Shown: piece by piece, positions 12,381 to 24,389 of the stretch | How positions within the stretch are numbered: position 1 is the stretch's first letter | Layout: each line of letters opens with the position of its first letter | Assembly: GCA_033063855.1 (NCBI GenBank) | Contig: CP093831.1 | Span: 3,224,001-3,288,000 of the forward strand | DNA length: 64,000 bases | Direction: 5' to 3' | Origin: Smittia aterrima | Lineage: Eukaryota; Arthropoda; Insecta; Diptera; Chironomidae | Notes under the pieces: generated by a model | Seen by the model: the letters and a program-made list of their open reading frames with translations, nothing else | Databases searched by the model: none | Told to the model about the DNA's origin: nothing | Position numbers and translations under genes: made by a program

Positions 12381-15300
12381 ATGAGGTGGAAGTGGCTTTT
12401 AGTGCTGTCACTCTTAGCCGTCTCATTAGTGGCAGTGAGTGGTGATGATGCTGATGCTGATGAAGAGGAATCAATAAAAGATTACGACGAAGAAGTCAGC
12501 CAGAAGACATATAATGAAGTGAATAAAGAGCTAGAAGAAACGCAAACAGATGCTGCGACTGACGACGCTGATCCAGAGCCTGAGAACGAGGACACAGTCG
12601 ACGTAGATAGCGAACCAGTCAAAGTTGGAAAGCAAAAAGGAAAATACATGAACTACGATGATTACTTCGTCGCAAGTGCCATCGACGGTTCAGATTCGAA
12701 CTATAATTGGAACGGTGAGTCGCCCTACCCTTAACTCAATTGGCAAATTCATTCTCGGAATTATCTTAGTCACCACTACGCTCCGACTTTTCTTATCTTA
12801 TCTCGTGAAAAGCTCACTTGTCGAATCGATAAAGTGACATCAGCATTGTGAGTCGTCGTTGAGTTCATGAAATTGCTTTTCTCCACTGAAATAAAAATAG
12901 TTTCCCAACGCTTCCTGTGAGAAAAACTATTTCTAACCAAAATAAGTTGTCAAATATCCAAATGGATTAAGTTTTTCTTCCCGGACTTTAAATTGGTTTC
13001 GATAACAAAAAAGTATAAAAAGCCCTGTCGCTTCGCCTTGAAACTTTGCCAAAAGATTGTCGATAACTCGGTTAGTTCCTTCGAGGTTTCTTATCGAGAA
13101 CTGGTTGTCACAAAAACTAAAGCTTCATTTTCAATCATGAATCAGTTAGTCGCATGAACGGATACGCAATCGTCTCACACTTCGGATTGCTGTATGAGAA
13201 CTCAATATCAATGAAATGAAATGTTTTCCGATCCATGTTTCACTTAATTGAGCTCAACATTAAATTGATTGGCTCGTTCATCGTGTGCTCATCGACAGAG
13301 CTTCAAATTGATAACAAAAGCGACTCGCAGGTAAAAATAGATTAAGTTGGCCTGTGTGTTGAACAAGCCGATAAATGGAAAGTTGAAAACATTCTCGCAG
13401 AATCGAGTGTCACCAACATTTTCTTGTGTTGGCCGGAACGATAACAATTGCTTCCAACATAATTACGCTCACAAACACACTCACCGATGATATTTATCTC
13501 TTCTGGAACAGTGAGACATAAGTAAACATCGTTCTCTGTTGCGGTTATGAAATCATCAAGTAAACAACAAAAGCTCTCTCTTTTCACTCGAAGTCATATA
13601 AGTTGTAAGCTAAAAGCATTTCTCCTGTCAAGTTTTCATTTCGCTGCAGCCCATGGCCCAAAAAAAACCCGCAAAACCCTCAAGCACGTAAAATATTTAT
13701 TTATTTCTCTGTCACTGAAACGCCGCATCCTCGAGCACTTTTCACGAAACGCTTATAATTCCTGTGTGCACATTCGACTGGAACTGGGGCCATTGAGCCT
13801 CCCATAAATTTTCCCTTTAATTTGATGAGCTTTGTATGCGATAATATCTCACCATTCGGCTGTGGCAAGCTTAGGGTTAGTGTGAAGCTTTCAATCTCGT
13901 CTATGCATTGCAAATTCCACTTTATTGAAATTTTATGCATGGCTGGGGGTGGGAAATTATTCAAATAAATTAAATTATCATGAATCGGTCTGGAAAGAGC
14001 GAACGACAAAAAGAAATTTTAATGTGAGCGATAAAAATTTATCGCGGCCGTTCACATGCACAACGAGAACTTTTTTTTTTGCATTTTAAGTTTACAAGTT
14101 TCACTTTAAAATATGCACGCTACGATTTCGTTTTGAAATATTGCCAAGATTTTGTATTTTCCACTCGATCGTTTAGTTTATGATTCGTTTAGAAGGAAAA
14201 AAATCTCTCGAGGAAATTCAATAAAAAAATTGAGATTTTTAAGGTTTTTTCACGATTGAAAAAGTTGTCCGTCTATTCGCCAATTGGACATCAGTCAATT
14301 GAATATTTCGTGGAATGAGACAGCTTTGGACTTTCAAGATAGCGAAAAGAGCCTTCTCCTCATCCCAGAGATAGTTTTTGATATAAAAACTTTATAGTTT
14401 TTTCAATTGCGAAACTTTAAAGATTGAATCGTTTTTTGTGAGTTAGATGAAAAGCAATTTATGAACACAGAAACTTTCACATTTCGCTTCGACATCATCG
14501 AGTTTTATTAGTTTTCAGTTTTCATTCAATATATTTTCATTTAACTACAGATCCGCTGAATCGAGTTGCACCCAGTGAACCACCAACGCATAGAAATGAT
14601 GGCCAGGGCTACACAATCACTCCAGCTCGTCTGGCACAGATTCGACGACAGTTTTTGTACTGGTTCTTCGATAAGGACACGACGAATGGACGAGGAGATT
14701 ATCAGAAAGATATTCATGCTTCAAACCAACAACTCCACAAAAATTTCAACTTTCAATTGCCATTCTTTGGATTCAGATTCAACTACACAAGAGTGAGTTT
14801 GCTAAATTTAATGTTTTTCAGAAATTAAATGTTTTTGGTCTTTAGGTTTCGCTTAACGGTCTCCTCGAGTTCTCTGATCCCCCAGAGCATTACACATATC
14901 CACTCGTGTTCCCTATCAAGGATTGGCCACGCCGTAACGACCCTTCGTTCATTGGAATCTTCTTCTCGAAATGCCGTATCGGACGCATTTATCAAACTGA
15001 CTTTGACCAACGTGCTCCAGGTGTTTATTTCAGGTAAGGACTCGTCCCTTCCAAGACGCAATAAATTAGATGGATAAGCGGATGAAAAATAACCCAAATG
15101 TGAGATTTGCTAGACAGGAAAAAAAACTTGTACGAACGTTATCGCCTCGTAAACTGCTTTCACTCAAAACACTTTTTTTCCTCCTCGTTTATCTGTCAGC
15201 CACGTCAAATTTCCTTGTACAAATGATCAAAGGGCGCAACACAATACTTTGTGATCTCAAAAAGAAATCCTCTCGTCTTTGTATATTTATTACGAGGAAT

Positions 15301-18300
15301 ACACAAACGCGTTCAAATAGAAACGAAGAATATTTTGAATTTATTTGCCTTTTTTTGCTGTGGCAGACGTTTCTCGTAAAGATGTGAAGGAGTTGAAGCT
15401 TTCCATTCAAATCCTGAGTAACTATGGTGACTATACAAGTCATGATTGCATAGTTAACAAATAGCTTTGTGACTAGAGTGAACTCAAGGTCTGCATAGAG
15501 AAGCGAGAGCTGCCATGATTTCTTTCAAATTTATAATAAGACGACAGGCAATGATTGAACAGAATTTAAATTACTCAGAGAAAAAACTTTTAAAAGTCCA
15601 CAACAGAAGTAGAAAGTCTGGCGGCAATGGAATTTCGCGACGAAAAATGTTTTTAAAATCTGATAAAAGTCTCGAGAAAAGCTTCCTTCGGCGATAATTT
15701 CGTGTCGATTTCTTCAATTCCAAGTTTTTCTGTAAAGAAGCTTTTAAATTTCTCCCTTCAACATCTCGTGCAAATAATTCTTCTTTGCCTATTAAATTAC
15801 TTGATTCAATATGGTTAGTTAAGCAAGTTAAAGAATATAAAATGCCACGCGTCGATGCCATAACTTTCAAGTTCCAATAACTCGTAGGACGAAACTCAAG
15901 CACGTTGCTCGCTGAATTGGCACAAACGAGCTTTGTTCCCCTCTCCATCTTGGAGCAAAAGAAAATTGCCATTGTCGCTTCGCTTTTACATTTGTTCTCT
16001 CGCCACGAAATAAATGACTCGAAACGATGCACAGTCACATAGACAACACAATAATGAATGATGATGGGCTTCCTTAGAATGAGGATATTCCATCTTCCAT
16101 TTACGCTTCTGCTTGAGATAGGCGAAGGAGGGTTGAGGCTGCGGTGGCCGCACAAAAAAATCAAAGTAATTGTTCGATGTTCATCATTTCACACCAAATG
16201 ATAAGGCGATTCTTACAATGAAGGGCAGCATGACAAACAGCATTGAACGATGATTTGCCACCGCGCACACAAAAACACGAATTACTTCCGACAAAAAGAT
16301 TTTTTTTGGGGACTTTTCTTCTTTTTATTTTGATACTTTGTCGTTCGTCTGAGTATTTGCTATAACAAGACTAAGCTATACATTTCATTTTCGAGGAATC
16401 AATCTCAGAGTAGTTGTATTGGAGATCATTGATTTATCCCCAGGGACAGAAAAGTGACAAAGTGAGCTTCGAGAAGTAGAAATGTTCCTTCTACAAATTT
16501 GTTTTCGAACTGCTCATCAAATTTGCTTTCCTCTTCTTCCCTCAACCTCTCTTCATTCAGTAGACATTTCTATGACAGGCGTGGGTCGTTTCATTTCCAT
16601 CACAACAGAACTCATGAATCGCACAAACTCTGATAGATTAAAGAACATTTGTTTGGGTCATTCCCGGAAAGCCGAAGACTTAAAGCAACATTTTTTCATA
16701 TAAAACGGAAAAGCTTCTTTGTAAAGGAAATTTCGACAAATTTGAGTGAAAGGAATCTTCAATTTCACACACTCAGCATCAAAATATTGAAACTCGGCCG
16801 TCAAGTTAAGTTGTTGAGACTCTTAACCAGACCTTTGAGTGATGAGTTAAATATTCTTGCTAGGCCCAAGTTCTGGGAAGACAACGAAGAGATTGATTGT
16901 TACGAAGGTTCCTTGTCAATTTGCAATCCTTTACCTTCTGTTTTTTTTTTGTTCGAGTAATTGTTGTTGGAAGGAGCAGAAGAATGGGCAGCTGTGCTTA
17001 AAAGAATCCTTTCGAGGCGTGAAGAAAAGATGGACAAAATTGATGCGTTGTTCGTTTTCTCAAGCGTCTCGATCCTCAGCAGGTGACTTCCGTAGACTTT
17101 TCTTTTTAAATCTTTTCATGCGAATCTAAATCTCAAATTGAATTTCCCTCAACAATTCAATCCGATTTGAGGTGAAAACCTTTTCTCGTTTACTAAACTT
17201 GAAACCCGTTGAATTGCAGGCGGTTTCGTAGTAAAGCTTTCGAAGCTTTTGAGTGATTTGTCAATGAGCGGATGTCGGTTGTTTATTTCGGCAAATGTTG
17301 CCAACTCGTCACTGACAGCACTGACAATTTGTTCCATGGGAAATAACTTCATGATACTCATCTCATCTCGTTTTCTGTTGACACAAAACCATTCGAGTAG
17401 AAAAATAAAATATTCTTCCAATTTTTTTTGAATAATTCTCTCTTTCTCCCGTCTCATCATTTGCTTATCCATTTTATTTTTTGTCATCTTGACAAAAGTC
17501 ACTGGCGCAGAAAGAAAAACATCAGCTGCCTGTCTCCATTATGACGTCCTTGACTTAATATTTTATTCTGATTGTGTTTCAGAATGGAACGTGATTTGAT
17601 GACTCGAACGGATCGGTTCGGAGTTGAGGTGCGTGAGAGAACGATGTGGGACATCCGTGAAGGAGTTGTAGGCGCTGATACGTTCATTCCAAAGCACGTC
17701 GTCATGATCACGTGGAAGAATATGAGCTTCGCAGGAGGAATTGACAACTCATTGTTTAGGGTGAGAAGTGACATTGAATTAAAATAATTTGATTTGATTA
17801 AACCAACCGCTCTTCGCTTTTTCCAGACGAACTCATTCCAAATGGTGTTAGCGACCGATGAAGTATACACATATGCGATATTCAATTACGCTGACATCAC
17901 CTGGTCATCACATACGGAAGCTGGCGGTGATACAACTGGAGGAGAAGGAGGAGTGCCCGCTTATGTATGAAATTAAACACCAAAATATTTATTGCTCCGT
18001 TGTCTGATTGACACTAATTGCTTTTATAGATCGGATTTAATGCTGGCAACGGAACACAAGCTTACGAGTACAAACCTTACAGTCAAGCGTCAGTTTTACG
18101 CGATCTGTCCGGAAGAGGTTGGGCAAACGGTTTTCCCGGTCGACACATTTTCAGAATAGACGAGCGGATAATGTTGGGGACGTGTAATAAAGATATTGAC
18201 GCGGCGCATTTGCCTTTAGTCTTCGCTCCGGAATCTGGAAATATGCTTGGAGGAACGATTGTTAACATAACCGGGCCTTGCTTCCTGCCGACTGACAGAA

Positions 18301-21300
18301 TCTCTTGTCGCTTCGATTCAATTGAAGTGGTGGGAACGTTTGTCGACACGAATCGAGCAATTTGCATTCAGCCACAATTGTTGATTCAAGGCTACATCAG
18401 ATTTGAAATTAGAATCGGAGCTGAGAATTACAAGTGGCGCGGACAATACTTCGTTGAGACTCCTGCAACAGCAACTGACAGAATTTTCTTCGAAACGCAA
18501 GACGTTCACGAGAGAAATCCTTCAGAAATCAAAATCACTTGGAATCGTTTCAATCTGACATCTAATTTCAACGCTCAAATTAAAATTGCGCTTTACGGTT
18601 ATCGAGAAAGTACAATTCGTCCCGAGTTGGAGTTCATTGACACACTCGAAGAACAACTCACGAACACTGGAGTTTACACAATTGCACCAGCAAATTATCG
18701 TCTTCGCAACAATCATAATACCAGCGACTTGCAATTCGGTTTCATTCACATCAGCTTAGTTAATCCAGAGAACTTCAATGGACTCACAGTCTCACCGTAA
18801 GTTAATAAAACGAATTCAATTAATTCTTCTTTACTCATTTTCTCAACTTCTTAAAGTGTCTTATGGTCAAAACCAATTCCACTGGCTTGGTACTTTGCAC
18901 CTCAATGGGAACGTCGTCATGGATTGAACTGGCCACGAGCACTTTGCGACAATTGGCTACGAATGGATCGTTTCTTGAGAAATTTCGCTCACGAAGTTCC
19001 GATTTGTCCTTGCACACTTGACCAAGCACTTTCTGACAAAGGACGATTCATGCCTGACTTTGATTGCGATCGTGATTCCAACCCAACTTGTATGCATCAT
19101 CGTGGAGGAATCCATTGCGTAAGAAGTGGAACGCCAACGCAACAAGGCTCTGAGCAGCAATGTTGCTATGACCGTAACCGTTTCTTGATGTTATCTCACG
19201 ATCAAATGTGGGGCTCACGTCCGAGAAGAACTCACAATGTAGGTCATCATCCTTGGAATGAAGCAAATAAGGTGCCAACACTATCTCAATGGTTCCATGA
19301 CGTTCGTGCTTACTATTCATGTTGTCGCTGGCAAGGAGAACAAGCAGTCGGTTGTGAAACATTCAGATTTGAACGTCGTCCATCTCAAGATTGCGTTGCC
19401 TATCAAGCCCCTGGCGTTGCTTCCATCTTCGGTGATCCACATATCGTCACGTACGACAACTTACAATACACTTTCAATGGAATGGGCGAGTTCGTATTAG
19501 TCCGTGGCAGTGCAGGATCTCACACAATTGACGTTCAAGGACGTTTCGAGCAAGTATCAAGAAATATTCACGGACCAGTAATGGCAACGCATTTGACATC
19601 GGTGGCAGCTCGAGGCAGTAACACAACAGTAATTGAAGTTCGTGTTAGACCGAAAGAAGCTCAATGGCGTTATCGTTTGGATGTTTTCGCTGATGGCCGT
19701 CGAATCTATTTCGATCGTCAGAGCTTGAAGTTCCAGTTCTTCCATGGCGTCACTGTCTACACTCCTTCCTACATTCTCAATCAATCCGAAGTCGTCATCA
19801 TGTTCGCATCAGGAGTCGGAGTTGAAGTCGTTGAAAATTCCGGATTCATGACAGCTCGCGTTTATTTGCCTTGGGCGTTCATAAATAAAACTCGCGGTTT
19901 ATTCGGCAACTGGAGTTTTGACATGTCCGACGATCTCACAAGACCCGATGGCACAATCTCGCAAACGAATTTGAATAATTTCGAGAGTGTCCATCGAGAT
20001 TTCGCTTTACATTGGATGTTATCGGACAGAGAAACTGTGGGAGTTGGTGCTGGATTGTTCACAAGAGAATTTGGCAGAACTGCGAGCTATTATGCTAACG
20101 CAACGTTCCTGCCCAACTTTATACGAGAGCCTCGCGACTTTTTACCTCCAAATAGAACTCAGGACATTGAAATGGTTCGAAAAGCTTTTAATTTCAATTA
20201 AGCTTTAAGCTTCAATTTAAATTTTTCAGGCTCACGACTTGTGCGGTGAATCATATCAATGTCGATTCGATTACGGAATGACGCTGCATCGAGACATGGC
20301 TCATTTCACACGAAATTATTATGACAGCGCTGTCAACATTGCCAAGAACAATCGAGAGTGAGTAAACAAAAATGAAATCTTGAGCTTGCAATTCAATTTA
20401 TTTTATTCCTTTCAGACGAATTCTCTCTTGTGGAATCCTCGAGACGCCACGTTTCGGTAGAAAATCTAACTTCCAGTTCACACCTGGAGCGGTTGTAACG
20501 TTCGAGTGCAATGAAGGTTTCTTCTTGAACGGTGATCGTCGTCGCACGTGCATGGAGGATGGTCGATGGGATTTACCTCAGTACGGATACACCGAATGCT
20601 TACGTGAGTTTCTTTTAATTTCTTTCTCGCTTTCTGTTTAATTGTTCATTGCTGAAGAGCTTCAATGAATCACGTTTTGCACTTTCTCTCGTCAAAATAA
20701 ACGACACAGAAGTTTACTTAATTCATTGAAGCTCACGAAGACTTTAAACGTTTCCCCGTCCTTTGAAAAAAATGAACATTTATTGAAAGCTTTTAAAACT
20801 CGAGTCGCAATCATTTTTGGAAAAACGAAAACAAACAGAAAGCATTGAAATTGAAACATATAAAAATTTATAGGCGAGGTCTTCTTTACACGTTACATCG
20901 TATGGATCGTAATTCTCATCATTCTGCTCGTAATCTTGCCAATGATTATGTGCATTGTCTGCGTTGTCTATCAATATCGCAAGAAACAACTCGAGAAAGA
21001 TCCAAATTACGTTTTGCCGTTCCCACATTCACGTTCTGGCTCGAGAACTACGCTTAAGAACATGACAAGCGATGCTAGTGACAATGGAGACGATAACTCA
21101 ATTCGAAAGGTCAGACGCTATGATGCTTCGTACGACACTCACGAGCCATTAGCAAACAAACCGAACGTTGACTTTGATCCCAACAAGAAGATGGACCTAG
21201 ACGAAGATGATTTCAGCAGCAGCGAAGGTAGTTCAATTAGAGATATAATAGCTAAAGATTTTGAATATGTCAATATGGCAGGTTCGGGTCAAGATCAAAG

Positions 21301-21643
21301 GCAATTAGGACGTCGTTCGCAACGATTGGCATCAGATTACAAGCCAATTGAAGAAGAAGATTCGAAGTATCCGCCGCCTCCAATTGAGTCCCCCCAACCC
21401 TACAACGGAACGTACAGCCCAACCTTCAGCAACCTCGATCGTTCCAGCTTCCTTTCCGATCCTAATCAATCCCCAACGCCTACGGGAGCAATTCGTGTAA
21501 TGCCGTTAAACCAGCAACAGCAACCTCAACCGCAGTCACCTCCAAACAATTCCAGATTTTACGGTGAACCGAGTAGATCTCCACCATTAACACAGACGAT
21601 GGGGCTTCCTCGAGCTGCAGATGGTCGCTCGACGGATGTTTAG
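12381..21643 (+). CDS. mesh: Mesh, smooth septate junction membrane protein
   Basis: Ten exons: 12381-12714, 14551-14792, 14846-15033, 17583-17760, 17827-17964, 18030-18796, 18857-20174, 20230-20357, 20416-20603 and 20874-21643, about 1416 residues. Order of parts: signal peptide (MRWKWLLVLSLLAVSLVAV), an acidic stretch, NIDO domain (about 190-350), IPT/E-set domain (about 405-470), Cys-rich AMOP domain (about 665-730), von Willebrand D domain (about 806-975), sushi domain (about 1100-1160), one membrane helix (IVWIVILIILLVILPMIM) and a cytoplasmic tail rich in Pro, Ser and acidic residues. This is the architecture of Drosophila Mesh and vertebrate SUSD2. Mesh works with Ssk and Tsp2A at smooth septate junctions of the midgut. 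The vWD domain has the FGDPH motif, where relatives are autocleaved. The exon 7-8 junction is uncertain: a weak GT donor at 20175 or a GC donor at 20184, both in frame. A poly(A) signal lies at 21716-21721. Confidence 0.93.
12715..14550 (+). other. mesh: mesh intron 1
   Basis: The intron runs from the GTGAGT donor after exon 1 to the CTACAG acceptor at 14550. It is 1.8 kb, long for this locus. The first part repeats the GATA-like motifs seen upstream (12792-12803, 13000, 13060, 13090). No internal gene is supported. Confidence 0.7.
15034..17582 (+). other. mesh: mesh intron 3
   Basis: The 2.5 kb intron starts at GTAAGG and ends in TTTCAG before exon 4. The phase matches on both sides (two bases carried over). 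Open frames inside (15571, 16649, 17149) have no recognisable features. Nothing else was seen. Confidence 0.7.
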
Positions 21644-21715
21644 ACTATTCCCTTTGACAACGATGAGGTCAATTAGCGAAAGGTTTACTTTAAATCCTGA
21701 ACCTGAGGGAGACAA

Positions 21716-21721
21716 AATAAA
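21716..21721 (+). terminator. mesh: Poly(A) signal of the mesh exon-10 form
   Basis: A canonical AATAAA lies 73 bp after the stop codon at 21643. It would end the shorter mesh transcript before the distal alternative exon. Confidence 0.5.
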
Positions 21722-22067
21722 TTAGATCAGAACACGGATTCGCTCTTTTTTATGAAAAAAAGAAAAAAAGTTTAGTTAGTAAAACTTTAGTCGTTAAGAA
21801 GAAATTATGAAAGCTTAATTCACAGAACATGCAACCGACATTCATTATCCCCAAAAAACCAACAAAGCATCATAAAACCAACCTTCGTTTTATAAGATTT
21901 CGGTTACGTTAGGAAGTGACAAGGAATAATCCATAATTAATGTTAATTGTATCACTCTTGGGTCCACTTTCTGTTGTTTTATTCAATCAGCAGAGAGGAA
22001 AGGATTACAGACTTCGAGTTAACACCTTCAGGATTGTTTGAGTCCTGAGTTTGTTATTCTACACCTT

Positions 22068-22083
22068 CACACACACACACACA
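22068..22083 (+). repeat. (CA)8 microsatellite
   Basis: A perfect CA dinucleotide tract in the region between the two mesh terminal exons. Confidence 0.9.
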
Positions 22084-22547
22084 TCGACCCTCTTAGCATT
22101 TATTATTAATTGTAAGCTTCTTAATTACAACAGAATTTTTTTAATTAAAAAGTTTTAGCGTGCACCTTGAGTGCTTAGTAAAGAATTATTTTCGTTCTCG
22201 TTTTCCATTCCCGACACATCATTGAAAGCTTAGAAACTTTTTTCTCTCGTTCTCTGCGAAAAAGCTTTTTACATATTCAGAAAAAAAAAGTTTCCATGTG
22301 AAACTCTCGAGTCAGTGATAAGCGAGAAAAAGATTTTTCCTGACCGACATTCATTGCAACGATCCCCTCAATCAAAACGAATTTCTTTAGGTCGAGTGCT
22401 TTTCCTTTCTCAGGATGAAAAGATTTTTTTTTCAAGAACTTACAAAAGAAACTTTGAGCTTTATTGTTGAAGAAGAAGTCGGTGAACAATAAAATTCAAA
22501 ATTCAAAATCAAATTGAAACTTTGTTTGCTTGAAATATTATTTGTGT

Positions 22548-22570
22548 CAGTGTGGATGCTTTCCACACTG
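22548..22570 (+). other. Small perfect hairpin
   Basis: CAGTGTGGA and TCCACACTG form a 9 bp perfect stem around a 5-base loop (TGCTT). It lies inside the long intron that would precede the alternative mesh last exon. The arms do not extend further, so a microRNA precursor is unlikely. Confidence 0.4.
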
Positions 22571-23649
22571 TTGTTAAGTTGAATTTCCAGATTTTCCACA
22601 TTAATCCATCACAATAGAAAAACAAGAAACTTTCTTTATGAAAACACTTTTCTTCTTTCAAACTTTCTTACCTTTGAAATAAAAATCTTTCTTTCTCATT
22701 CATAAATTTGTTTTCTTCTTTATTCACCGCCAACAATTGCTCTCTCGTGTACTTCCTCATGAATCTTATGATTATTTTTGAAATTATATTTAAAAGACTT
22801 GAAGAATAGATGTTCATTTTTATTACGAGGAGGATGTTGCACAAGAAGGGCTCGTGCGAATGTTTTGACACAAGATTTATTGCAAGCTCTGAGCGTCAGA
22901 AACTTTGAAGCTAGCTCACAGTTTTTTATTCAAGCTGCTTACATAAGAATGAATTTCTTCGGAACGAAAACAAATTATGAAACAGTTTTTCACGATCTGC
23001 GATGCAAGTTTTCAATTTTCCACTCGAGTTTCTTCTCGTTCGGTGTGAAAAGTTTCGCTAAAGATGCTGATGAAAATTAAGCAATTTGCAGAAGGGGCGA
23101 GAGAAGCTTAACGGAGAGAGAGATGATTTCATATTTAATCTGGCATCAAATTTATTATCGTCGTTCCCTCGAACAAAGCCAAGTTCAGTCGTTTGCATTC
23201 CACCGAGGAATTTTCTCTCTCACTCGCTAAACCGTAAATTCAATTCTTCCTCTGTCGAAAAAGTGCGAAATATGTTTTGAGGCAACCACTTTATGATCTC
23301 AGAAATTGTGAGAGACTTCGTGATGTGTTTGAGACGTACCAACAGCAACTTTAGACGATGATTCGAGGTAGAACTTTCGTAATAATTTGCCAGAGCTTTT
23401 GCAATAAATCTTCATTACCCGTTGTAATTATCAGAAGCAATTCAACTTGAACTTCCGTGTCACGAAGCTTCATCTTCGTGTGTCAACTTTGCCCTCGCGA
23501 CATTTCTCGTCTGGGGAATGAAAAGCTTTTTGTTCTCTTTCTCCCGCTAATGAAATCCTAATTTATGAGCCGTGTTTACCCACGAAATAATGAGCTTCAC
23601 ACACTCGAGTAACTTTTATGCTTCCGTTTTTTACATGCTCGGCTCACAG

Positions 23650-24302
23650 GTGAACAGGAATTCAAAGCAAGAAACGCAGGATTGTCTACATTCATCGTCT
23701 TCTCAACCATGATTCCGCTTTTATTGCTGATAATCATCATCTCTTATCGTTACATAAAACGGAAAAACTCTGAAGCCGAGGCGATGGAAAAGGAAATGTA
23801 TTTTGCCGAATTGGAAAAGCAACGTCAGAAAATCGTGGATAAGATGAACCAGGACCACCAACAAAAGGAAATTGAAATCGTCAAATATTTGGACGAGCAA
23901 GAGGAGAAACTTGTAGCAGATTCATCGACGCCAAAGCAATTTCAATTTAATGATTTTGAAGTGAATTTTAAAGTTGAGCAAACCGATCATCAAGGCGATT
24001 CAACAGATGATGAATTTTTCGAGATGCCTCTTCCTCCTGTGCCGTCACCTTCGAGTAAAAGAGGGCAGCTATCGATTTTCGATAATGAAAATATTTCCCC
24101 ACAAATATCCGCGATTGTAGAGACGCCAAAAGTTGAGAACACTTCAAGCTTTATTAATTTTCCTGAAGCACCAAAATTACCTCCATCACTTTCACCTTTA
24201 CAATCATCAAATTTATCAACTCATGATAATGATCAGCGTTATTCACCGAACCAGGTTATCGTCGACCTTACTCCAAAACCTCTTCTTCAAAGTGATTTCT
24301 GA
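23650..24302 (+). CDS. mesh: Alternative terminal exon of mesh (different membrane helix and tail)
   Basis: An acceptor (CTCACAG) at 23649 opens a frame of 217 codons to a TGA at 24302. It needs one carried-over base, exactly the phase left by mesh exon 9 (ending 20603). Joined, it reads ...ECL-REQEFKARNAG, then a hydrophobic helix (STFIVFSTMIPLLLLIIII), a basic stop-transfer (YRYIKRKN), a Glu/Lys/Gln-rich coiled-coil-like segment and a Ser/Pro-rich acidic tail. The usual exon 10 also begins RE and then a helix, so the two exons look mutually exclusive, giving isoforms of about 1416 and 1377 residues with the same extracellular part. From memory, Drosophila mesh isoforms also differ at their C-termini. 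Taken alone, this frame has no upstream start and would be an orphan. A poly(A) signal follows at 24384-24389. Confidence 0.72.
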
Positions 24303-24383
24303 TTGATAATCCTCCTTTGCCTATGAACATTGTGATTTCGCTTGAAACTCTCTAAACGATTCTAGATGTAAAAGTAAGATTGA

Positions 24384-24389
24384 AATAAA
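24384..24389 (+). terminator. mesh: Poly(A) signal after the alternative mesh exon
   Basis: AATAAA 82 bp beyond the stop at 24302, followed by an overlapping second copy. Confidence 0.55.

Noticed and set aside
23086..23280. Short + strand frame upstream of the alternative mesh exon
   Set aside because: It has no continuity with mesh, low-complexity composition and no acceptor in a matching phase.
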